This document shows positions 57,347 to 64,000 of a DNA stretch of 64,000 nt, one piece after another. The notes under the pieces were generated by a model. That model made no database searches. It had not been told where the DNA came from and saw only the letters and a list, made by a program, of their open reading frames with translations. The stretch comes from UPXZ01 sp049840795. GTDB lineage: Bacteria > Bacteroidota > Bacteroidia > Bacteroidales > Paludibacteraceae. The number at the start of each line of letters is the position of its first letter. Positions within the stretch are counted from its first letter, which is position 1. Both the position numbers and the translations under genes were made by a program. The DNA lies in assembly GCA_049840795.1 (NCBI GenBank), contig JASGJK010000036.1, positions 47,063 to 111,062 on the forward strand, given 5' to 3'.

Positions 57347-58346
57347 ATGAAACTAAAATACTTTTTGATATCTATCGCGTTTATTTTTGTTCAATGCAAA
57401 CCAGCAAAAAGCAAATATGTTTTTAACGAAGGTAGTGTTTTTGGTACATATTATCACATCACTTACGATATGCCTGAGGGCAAAGACCGGAAGCCGGAAA
57501 TCGAGAAGCGTTTTGAGGAGTTTAATCGTTCGCTTTCAACTTTTGACCCAAATTCTATTATTTCTCGTATCAATCGGAATGACTCTACCGTTTGTACCGA
57601 TCAATACTTTGAGGATATGTTTAAAATGGCGAAGGAAGTTTCTGAAAAATCGGGAGGAGCATTTGACATTACAGTATCCTTTGGTTAATGCTTGGGGATT
57701 TGGATACGGAAATCATAATCGAACCGTTGCACCCAATATTGATACCATTATGCCTTTTATAGGATACCGGAAAATAACATTGAAGAAACATAAACTCATA
57801 AAAGAAAACGACAAAATACGACTGGATGCCAGCGCTATAGCCAAAGGACAGGCGTCAGACGAAATAGCAAAGTTGCTCGAAGGGTTGGGTAGTCGACATT
57901 ACTTGGTTGAGATAGGTGGCGAAATACGATGTAGAGGAGTAAATGCCAAAGGAGAAAAATGGCACATAGGCATTGATAAACCAATAGACGATCCGGCAAA
58001 TGAGTACAAAGAATTGGAAACGGTCATAGCAATAAGCAATGTAGGATTAGCTACTTCAGGAAATTATCGACAATTTTATTTCAAGAACGGGAAAAAATAT
58101 ACACATACCATCGACCCGAATACCGGAACACCCGTTGAGCATAATTTGTTAAGCGCAAGTGTAGTAGCGCCTACATGTATGCAGGCAGATGCTTATGCAA
58201 CCGCTTTTATGGTGCTTGGAGTAGATGAAAGTATCAAAATTTGCGAGTCATTACCTGATATGGAATGTTACTTGATTTTTGCAGATAAAGAAGGAAAACA
58301 TAAAATAGCTAAAACAAAAGGTTTTGATAAATATCTTGTAAAATAA
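57347..58346 (+). pseudogene. apbE: FAD:protein FMN transferase ApbE, one frameshift
   Basis: Attaches FMN to Thr of target flavoproteins such as NqrC and RnfG. Lipoprotein signal peptide with Cys in IFVQC. GSVFGTYYHITY and FNRSLSTFDPNSIISRIN are typical of the first half. The first frame ends at 57688 after GGAFDITVSFG; the second resumes PLVNAWGFGYG at about 57680 and runs through LDASAIAKGQASDEI, EIGGEIRCRG, the nucleotide loop ATSGNYRQF and HTIDPNTGTPV to 58346. The junction at GTATCCTTTGG has either one extra base or two missing. Rebuilt length is about 332 aa. Confidence 0.88.
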
Positions 58347-58420
58347 ATCCCCAATATCAACGTTTCTGATTAAGATTTTTACTCTGTAATTGTTGAAACT
58401 TAAAAATAAACAATAAATTT

Positions 58421-58449
58421 TTGTATTCTCCATAAAATCACTAATTTTG
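58421..58449 (+). promoter_or_regulatory. Predicted promoter of bamD
   Basis: TTG at 58421-58423, 18 bases, then TAATTTTG at 58442-58449, a perfect TAnnTTTG. The bamD ATG is 17 bases downstream. Confidence 0.65.
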
Positions 58450-58466
58450 CACCTCAATTTCAAAAT

Positions 58467-59270
58467 ATGAAGAAGTACTTTTTTCCGGTAATCGTTGTTG
58501 CTTATTTATTGGCATCTTGTTCGCAGTATCAAAAAGTAATAAAAAGCTCTGACAATACGCTGAAATATGATAAAGCTGTGGAGTATTTTCAAGCTAAAAA
58601 ATACACACAGGCTATCGGGCTTTTTGATGATATTACTCCTGCTTTCAGAGGAACCGAGCAATCGGAGCTGATTCTGAATTATTTAGCGCAGTCGTATTTA
58701 GGCCAGAAGGACTATTTTTCGGCATCGGAATACTATAAAACGTATGTAAAATCGTATCCGCGCGGGAATTTTATCCAAGAAGCAAAATATATGATCGGAT
58801 ATTGCTATTACAAGGATTCACCCGATTCTCGATTAGATCAAGAGGCTACCTACAAAGCCGTTGATGCTTTTCAAAATTATTTAGATGCGTATCCTGATAG
58901 TGAAAGGGCAAAAGACGCAACGAAATTGATTGAAGAACTAAACAATAAATTAGCCAAGAAATATTTTCAAAATGCCAAATTGTATTATAATTTAGGCACG
59001 TATATGGGCAACAACTACCGCTCGGCGATAATAACAGCCGAAAACGGATTGAAGAAATACCCGTCTAACGGTTACCGCGAAGACTTTTTATTTTTGATAC
59101 TTCAGGCAAAATACCAAGAGGCGTTAATGAGTTTAGACGAGAAAAAAGAAGAACGCTTTCAGTTTGTAATAGATGAATATTATAATTACTCAAATGAATT
59201 TCCGCAAGGAAAATACATTAAAGAAGCAAACAAAATACTTCAGAGCGCAAAAAAATCTGTAAAACAATAA
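58467..59270 (+). CDS. bamD: Outer membrane assembly lipoprotein BamD
   Basis: 267 aa. Lipobox LLASC with Cys18. TPR-like helices follow: YDKAVEYFQAKKYTQAIGLF, LILNYLAQSYLGQKDYFSAS, YYKTYVKSYPRGNFIQEA and DAFQNYLDAYPDSERAKDA. This is the usual BamD/YfiO layout at the usual length. Works with BamA to insert beta-barrel proteins such as SusC. It starts the conserved cluster bamD-rpoZ-coaBC-porD-recN. Confidence 0.93.
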   Translation: MKKYFFPVIVVAYLLASCSQYQKVIKSSDNTLKYDKAVEYFQAKKYTQAIGLFDDITPAFRGTEQSELILNYLAQSYLGQKDYFSASEYYKTYVKSYPRGNFIQEAKYMIGYCYYKDSPDSRLDQEATYKAVDAFQNYLDAYPDSERAKDATKLIEELNNKLAKKYFQNAKLYYNLGTYMGNNYRSAIITAENGLKKYPSNGYREDFLFLILQAKYQEALMSLDEKKEERFQFVIDEYYNYSNEFPQGKYIKEANKILQSAKKSVKQ

Positions 59271-59291
59271 AAAACAATAAAAAACCGATAT

Positions 59292-59624
59292 ATGGATTAT
59301 AAAAAGTTTAATACTCCCACATCTACCATCACTCGTGATATGAATTCATTGTGTGAGAATGTAGGAAATGTATATGAAACAGTCGCAATCATTGGCAAAC
59401 GCTCCAATCAAATAGATGCAGAACTTAAAATTGAATTAGATAAAAAATTGCAGGAATTTGCATCGTATAGCGATAGCATCGAAGAGGTGTTTGAAAATCG
59501 TGAACAAATTGAGATTTCACGTTTTTACGAAAAAATGCCAAAAGCAAATTTGCTTGCCACACAAGAGTTTATCGAGGATAAAGTGTTTTATCGTAACCCG
59601 CTCAAAGATAAACTGAAAAAATAA
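59292..59624 (+). CDS. rpoZ: RNA polymerase omega subunit (Bacteroidetes type)
   Basis: 110 aa. The Bacteroidetes form of omega is longer and more diverged than in Proteobacteria. Visible marks are NVYETVAIIGKRSNQI, the equivalent of the omega core helix with the conserved RAxQI-like segment, and the C-terminal FYRNPLKDKLKK. Its position between bamD and coaBC supports the call, because omega precedes coaBC in this phylum. A strong terminator follows. Confidence 0.85.
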   Translation: MDYKKFNTPTSTITRDMNSLCENVGNVYETVAIIGKRSNQIDAELKIELDKKLQEFASYSDSIEEVFENREQIEISRFYEKMPKANLLATQEFIEDKVFYRNPLKDKLKK

Positions 59625-59656
59625 TCTACTCCGACTTAAGGGCGGAAGAGAATTTA

Positions 59657-59691
59657 GTTTCTTATTTCAGAAATGTAATAAGAAACTTTTT
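59657..59691 (+). terminator. Terminator after rpoZ
   Basis: GTTTCTTATT and AATAAGAAAC form a perfect 10-bp stem around a 10-base loop, followed by T5. Confidence 0.85.
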
Positions 59692-59722
59692 GTTTTTAAA
59701 CGGATAACATCGTAAAATTTTG

Positions 59723-59783
59723 TATTTTTGTGCACATATAAAAATTTGTGCCACAATTGTTGCACATAATTTTTGTGTCGTAA
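59723..59783 (+). promoter_or_regulatory. Predicted coaBC promoter with repeated TTGTGC-like motifs
   Basis: TATTTTTG (59723-59730) fits the -7 element. Within the next 50 bases there are TTTGTGCACA, TTTGTGCCAC, GTTGCACA and TTTTGTGTCG, spaced about one and a half to two helical turns. This could be an operator cluster or chance. No -33 TTG at normal spacing. Confidence 0.35.
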
Positions 59784-60986
59784 ATGAAAGCTGATATGTT
59801 ACAAGGGAAAAAAATACTACTTGGAATTACTGGAAGTATAGCCGCTTATAAATCGGCGGTGTTGGTGCGTGAATTGGTGAAGCAAGGTGCTGAGGTAAAA
59901 GTGATAATGACTCCGTTAGCCAAAGAATTTATTACTCCGCTGACATTAGCAACATTGTCTCGAAATCCTATTTTAGTCGATTTCTTTGATCCCGAAAATG
60001 GAAATTGGAACAGTCACGTTGATTTGGGAATATGGGCAGATGCGTATGTCATTGCTCCGGCAACAGCAAATACAATAGCCAAGATGGCTTACGGAATAGC
60101 AGATAATCTGTTGTTAACCACTTACCTGTCATCTCGTGCGCCGGTTTTTATCGCTCCGGCAATGGATTTAGATATGTTTGCACATTCTACTACACAAGAG
60201 AATATTGACAAGTTGCAACAAAAAGGGTGTCATATCATCTCACCGTCAAGTGGTTTTTTAGCCAGTGGTTTACACGGAAAAGGACGAATGGAAGAACCGG
60301 AGAAAATTGCTGACACGTTGAATGATTTTTTTACTCCCAAGTTGCTCAACGGAAAAAAAATACTGATTACTGCCGGACCCACATACGAAAACATAGACCC
60401 TGTACGTTTTATCGGTAACTATTCAACAGGTAAGATGGGCTTTGCGTTGGCGGAAACATGCGCCCGTTGTGGCGCTGAAGTTACGTTGATAGCCGGTCCG
60501 GTGCAACTAAGTACCAAACATACGTCCATTAAACGTATTGAGGTGTGCTCTGCCGATGAAATGTTTACTGAAACGCTAAGCACATTTGAAAATTCCGATG
60601 TTGCTATTTTGTGTGCGGCGGTAGCCGATTTTAAGCCTAAAGAAGTGTCTGCGACAAAAATCAAAAGAAAAGGCGATACTGTACTGATAGAGTTGGTCCC
60701 AAATAAAGATATAGCCGAGGCATTGGGTAAAATAAAAAACAGCCATCAAAAACTTGTCGGATTTGCTTTGGAAACCAACGATGAAGAAAAAAACGCAATC
60801 GACAAATTAGAGCGAAAAAATTTGGATTTTATTGTTTTAAATTCGTTGAATGACGATAAATCCGGGTTTGGTTACGATACGAATAAAGTCACCATTTTAT
60901 TCAGGGGAGGTGAGAAAAAAAGTTTTTCGCTAAAATCAAAAGAAAAAGTGGCTGAAGATATTATTAATGAATTGGTTAGTTTGTAA
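59784..60986 (+). CDS. coaBC: Bifunctional phosphopantothenoylcysteine decarboxylase / synthase
   Basis: 400 aa, coenzyme A biosynthesis. CoaC half (about 1-185): GITGSIAAYKSA for FMN, the active His in NSHVDLGIWAD, ATANTIAKMA and PAMDLDMF, a variant of the PxMNxxMW motif common in this phylum. CoaB half (about 190-400): ITAGPTYENIDPVRFIGNYS, GKMGFALAE, and VPNKDI for the CTP-binding region. The start may be Met1 or Met5. Its own promoter follows the rpoZ terminator. Confidence 0.94.
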   Translation: MKADMLQGKKILLGITGSIAAYKSAVLVRELVKQGAEVKVIMTPLAKEFITPLTLATLSRNPILVDFFDPENGNWNSHVDLGIWADAYVIAPATANTIAKMAYGIADNLLLTTYLSSRAPVFIAPAMDLDMFAHSTTQENIDKLQQKGCHIISPSSGFLASGLHGKGRMEEPEKIADTLNDFFTPKLLNGKKILITAGPTYENIDPVRFIGNYSTGKMGFALAETCARCGAEVTLIAGPVQLSTKHTSIKRIEVCSADEMFTETLSTFENSDVAILCAAVADFKPKEVSATKIKRKGDTVLIELVPNKDIAEALGKIKNSHQKLVGFALETNDEEKNAIDKLERKNLDFIVLNSLNDDKSGFGYDTNKVTILFRGGEKKSFSLKSKEKVAEDIINELVSL

Positions 60987-61010
60987 ATAAAAATAGTTAT
61001 TTAATTGATT

Positions 61011-61904
61011 ATGAAACGAATAACATTTGCTGTATTATTGTTTATGATTGGTTTCACCGTGTTTGCACAAGAACTTAATTGCAATATACAGATAAATTCC
61101 GCTAAAATACAGGGATCGAACAAGAGTGTGTTTAATACCTTGCAAAAATCAATGAACGAGTTTATGAACAATCGCCGTTGGACCGACCTTACGTTTGAAA
61201 AAAACGAGCGGATTGATTGTTCTATTAACATTGTTCTTAATTCGGTGGACGGTGAAAATTACACAACCGAAATGATTGTTCAGGCTCGTCGTCCGGTATT
61301 TAATTCTTCGTACAATGCTACGCTCTTCAATTTTAAGGATAATACATTTAATTTTACTTATAAAGAATACGATCAATTTGAATTTACAAATAATGATTTA
61401 ACGTCAAATATTGCCGCCACATTAGCTTATTACGCCTATATTATCATCGGTTACAATATGGATTCTTTCTCTCGATTAGGTGGTACCCCTTATTTTCAGC
61501 AAGCAGAAAATATTGTAAATCAGGCACAGAGCAAAGATTGGGCTGGTTGGAAAGCTTTTGAGAATAGTAAAAACCGCTATGCACTTATCGATAATATTAT
61601 GGATGAGGCATTTAAGAAATACAGAGAGTATTTTTACGAATATCATCGATTGGGATTGGATGTGATGAGTGAAAATGCGACGAACGGACGAGCTAAAATT
61701 GCCGATGGTATAGGTGTGCTAAGAGAGGCGAATCGTGCTCGTCCATCAGCAATAGTTATCAGCAGTTTTTTAGATGCAAAAACCGATGAGCTGGTCAATG
61801 TATTCAAGCAAGGAACTACTGAAGAAAAAACGAAAGTTTTGGAAGTATTGTCTGATATTAATCCGGCAGGTATCAGCCGTTACGAAGCGATAAATAAAAA
61901 ATAA
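61011..61904 (+). CDS. porD: PorD/DUF4835 family T9SS protein
   Basis: 297 aa from ATG 61011. Signal peptide (FAVLLFMIGFTVFAQ), then ELNCNIQINSAKIQGSNKSV, the invariant DUF4835 start, followed by NNRRWTDLTFEKNERIDCSI. The mature protein is periplasmic or outer-membrane associated. Its orthologue PorD (P. gingivalis) is needed for type IX secretion in the literature on that species. Here it fits the six or so T9SS cargo proteins in the 4-28 kb region. 25 bases after coaBC. Confidence 0.88.
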   Translation: MKRITFAVLLFMIGFTVFAQELNCNIQINSAKIQGSNKSVFNTLQKSMNEFMNNRRWTDLTFEKNERIDCSINIVLNSVDGENYTTEMIVQARRPVFNSSYNATLFNFKDNTFNFTYKEYDQFEFTNNDLTSNIAATLAYYAYIIIGYNMDSFSRLGGTPYFQQAENIVNQAQSKDWAGWKAFENSKNRYALIDNIMDEAFKKYREYFYEYHRLGLDVMSENATNGRAKIADGIGVLREANRARPSAIVISSFLDAKTDELVNVFKQGTTEEKTKVLEVLSDINPAGISRYEAINKK

Positions 61905-61951
61905 TTATCCGCTTATCTCAACCAAGTTGAAACTTATTGCGTTTTATTTCT

Positions 61952-63607
61952 ATGCTTAAATCACTTTATATCTCCAACTACGCATTAATCAATGAATTAA
62001 CCATCCGTTTTGAAGATGGATTTACCGTTTTGACGGGTGAAACCGGCGCCGGAAAGTCGATCATCATCGGTGCGTTGTCGTTGGTTTTAGGGCAGCGCGC
62101 AGAAACGCGTGCCATCAAAGAAGGTGAATCGAAAAGCATTGTCGAAGCGCAGTTTGATATTTCAACCTATCGTCTGGAATATTTCTTTGTCCAAAATGAA
62201 CTGGATTACAGTGATATATGTATTGTAAGGCGAGAAATAGCTTCCAATGGAAAATCACGGGCATTTATAAATGATACGCCGGTTTCGCTTATTCAGTTAC
62301 GTGATTTGACGGTGCATCTACTCGACATCCATTCGCAACACGAAAATTTATTGCTTGCTACCGAAAATTACCAACTTCATTTTGTGGATGCAGTAGCGCA
62401 GAACCAAAAAGAATTGGAAGCTTATCAGAAAGCATACCAACAATGGGTGCAAGCGGAGAAAAATCTTAAAAAAATTCGTCAGGAAACTGAACAACAAACT
62501 GCCGATTTGGATTATCTGCAGTTTCAGTATAATCAGTTGCTGGAGGCTAATTTACGCGAGAATGAACAAAAAGAACTTGAAGAAATGTATGAGGTGCTCA
62601 CTCACGTTGAAGAGATAAAACGAGAATTACAACAAGCCGATTTTTTTATTTCTTCTGATGAAATCAATGCTTTGAAATTGCTGAAAGACAGTGCTGCCGG
62701 ATTAAATCGTATTCGGTCGTATTTTCCGGATAGTGAAGAATGGACGGTCAGAATTGAAGGTGTTTTGCTTGATTTGAAAGATATAGCTTCCGAGATAAAC
62801 AAAGCGGAAAGCAAAATAGAGTTTAGTCCCGAACGACTAAGTGAAATTGAAGAACGTCTGAATTTGCTTTATTTGTTGCAGAAAAAATTCAAAACAGATA
62901 GTGTAGAGCAGCTTATTGAACTTAGAGAAACATTTCGGAATCGATTGAACCGGATTGAGAATTACGATGATTTATTGCAAGAAGCAGAAAAAACATTGCA
63001 ACTTTCAGAGGAATTGATGGAAGAAAATGCGGAAGTTCTGACCACTACCCGCACACTGGCAAGTCCTTTAATCGAAAGTTTTTTAACGGATCGATTGATT
63101 TCGCTCGGAATGCCTGATGTAAGAATACATGTTTCGATAGTTGATTCGGATATTTTCACCGAGTGGGGTAACGATACAGTGCAGCTGATGTTTTCAGCCA
63201 ACAAGAATCGCTCATTACAACCGATTGCGGATATAGCTTCGGGAGGTGAAATATCGCGTGTTATGCTTGCGTTGAAATCGCTTTCAATACAAACTTCGGC
63301 ACTTCCTACCATTATTTTCGATGAAATAGATACGGGTGTGTCTGGCGAAATAGCGAGTAGAGTAGGAGAAATTATGAAGTTGATGAGTCAAAACACACAA
63401 GTGATAACGATTACGCATTTGCCTCAGATTGCTGCGAAAGGAAATTGTCATTTCAAAGTGTATAAAACCAACGATGCTGATGAAGTAACTACGTTTATTG
63501 CCAAATTAACAACACCCGAACGTGAAAATGAGATTGCTCAGTTGCTTAGTGGTCAGCAAATAACGCAAGCAGCAATACAAAACGCTCGCGATTTGATGAC
63601 AAATTAA
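61952..63607 (+). CDS. recN: DNA repair protein RecN
   Basis: 551 aa from ATG 61952; the upstream TTG extension is not needed. SMC-like ATPase: Walker A LTGETGAGKSIIIGAL near residue 30, the IHSQHENLL segment, a coiled coil at about 150-350 (LKKIRQETEQQTADLDYLQF), the signature ASGGEISRVMLALK near 432, Walker B IIFDEIDTGVSG, and ITHLPQIAAKG at the end. Holds DNA ends together in double-strand break repair. Last gene of the bamD-to-recN cluster. Confidence 0.95.
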   Translation: MLKSLYISNYALINELTIRFEDGFTVLTGETGAGKSIIIGALSLVLGQRAETRAIKEGESKSIVEAQFDISTYRLEYFFVQNELDYSDICIVRREIASNGKSRAFINDTPVSLIQLRDLTVHLLDIHSQHENLLLATENYQLHFVDAVAQNQKELEAYQKAYQQWVQAEKNLKKIRQETEQQTADLDYLQFQYNQLLEANLRENEQKELEEMYEVLTHVEEIKRELQQADFFISSDEINALKLLKDSAAGLNRIRSYFPDSEEWTVRIEGVLLDLKDIASEINKAESKIEFSPERLSEIEERLNLLYLLQKKFKTDSVEQLIELRETFRNRLNRIENYDDLLQEAEKTLQLSEELMEENAEVLTTTRTLASPLIESFLTDRLISLGMPDVRIHVSIVDSDIFTEWGNDTVQLMFSANKNRSLQPIADIASGGEISRVMLALKSLSIQTSALPTIIFDEIDTGVSGEIASRVGEIMKLMSQNTQVITITHLPQIAAKGNCHFKVYKTNDADEVTTFIAKLTTPERENEIAQLLSGQQITQAAIQNARDLMTN

Positions 63608-63715
63608 AATGATTATCCGCAGGTGACAAAGAATCTGTATCGCATTTCTTTTAAGGTGTGGAGTTTTATATTCGGAGTTCGAAATCGAGCAAATATTTAA
63701 TATTCTTTAAAATCA

Positions 63716-63753
63716 AAAAGCTCATCTCTTAATTAAAAGAAGATGAGCTTTCC
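63716..63753. terminator. Hairpin terminator downstream of recN
   Basis: AAAGCTCATCT and AGATGAGCTTT form an 11-bp stem around a loop of about 13 bases. A T5 run follows on the minus strand and TTTCC on the plus strand, so it works best for leftward transcripts but may also end recN mRNA. Confidence 0.75.
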
Positions 63754-63838
63754 TTTCTTCATATTGGTCGGTTTAGGAGCGTCTCTTTTTATGTTAATAT
63801 AATTTAAAATTTAGGTTTAATTTTGTTTGACTTTATTT

Positions 63839-63855
63839 AGCAAAGAGCGTGCCAG
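63839..63855 (-). promoter_or_regulatory. Predicted sigma54 promoter facing left
   Basis: Minus strand CTGGCACGCTCTTTGCT: TGGCACG, 4 bases, TTGC, an exact match to the sigma54 -24/-12 consensus with the correct GG-to-GC spacing. It points at the terminator at 63716, with only about 110 bases between the inferred start and that hairpin, so the product would be a short RNA. The regulator at 47624, with GAFTGA, shows that the organism uses sigma54. Confidence 0.6.
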
Positions 63856-64000
63856 TTTTTAAAATTCTCTTTGTTTCTATGAGTTTAAGTATTAAATTCG
63901 CAGAATTGGCTTCTGTTTTATTGTTTTTTAACTTATCGTTTTTTCGTCCAGGTGCTGTTCGGATTCTATCGTGTTTCCCCTATTAACCTTAGCAATACGT

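Larger units (their letters stand above)
63608..64000. other. Non-coding right end of the window
   Basis: No credible ORF in about 390 bases. It contains the hairpin at 63716 and the sigma54 element at 63839. A nine-codon minus-strand ORF (MKKGKLIFF) overlaps the hairpin; there is no support that it is translated. Confidence 0.4.

Noticed and set aside
1..64000. CRISPR array or prophage
   Set aside because: No regularly spaced repeats, Cas genes, integrase or phage structural genes were seen.

Overview
The window comes from a low-GC member of the Bacteroidetes, most likely Bacteroidales. The support is a SusC/SusD pair, many proteins with type IX secretion (T9SS) C-terminal domains, a PorD/DUF4835 gene, promoter -7 elements of the TAnnTTTG type, the trp gene order B-E-G-D-C-F-A, and the bamD-rpoZ-coaBC-porD-recN cluster. 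Species cannot be named from the sequence alone.

Layout. 1-4.2 kb: 3' part of a class A penicillin-binding protein, then a two-subunit flavin oxidoreductase (NfnAB/GltA type). 4.3-27.7 kb, all on the minus strand except an IS66 element: an extracellular protein-degradation and uptake locus. It holds three paralogous M6 metalloproteases with T9SS signals, other T9SS cargo, and a SusC-SusD-zinc metallohydrolase lipoprotein-DUF4302 lipoprotein-secreted protein operon. 27.9-31.4 kb: mutS2 and mazG. 31.5-39.5 kb: the tryptophan operon trpBEGDCFA, preceded by an 18-codon leader peptide with three consecutive Trp codons and a terminator hairpin, which looks like a complete transcription attenuator. 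39.6-42.8 kb: an arginine/citrulline to glutamate-semialdehyde operon (amidinotransferase-like hydrolase, CtlX, RocD). 42.9-47.4 kb: hemW, a BrkB/YihY membrane protein, RNase P RNA and an MBL/beta-CASP nuclease. 47.6-51.4 kb: a sigma54 response regulator and hybrid kinase pair. 51.7-54.3 kb: butyrate kinase, a THUMP-like methyltransferase, SRP RNA and tRNA-Thr. 54.6-63.6 kb: pyrC, a CNNM/CBS/CorC protein, apbE, bamD, rpoZ, coaBC, porD and recN. The last 350 bases hold a close match to a sigma54 promoter facing left, with a terminator about 110 bases downstream.

Three patterns stand out. First, the trp/arg section (32-42 kb) carries G/C-tract palindromic arms, several in inverted pairs, exactly at gene junctions. 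They supply the last codons and stop of one gene and the first codons of the next. Second, two GxxExxY (PD-(D/E)XK-like) genes sit inside the trp operon, and one has lost its ExK motif. Third, many genes carry single-base indels, often in homopolymers. In trp these combine with two in-frame stops and loss of the TrpG nucleophile, so either the sequence has many uncorrected errors or the anthranilate branch is decaying while trpB, trpF and trpA stay open.
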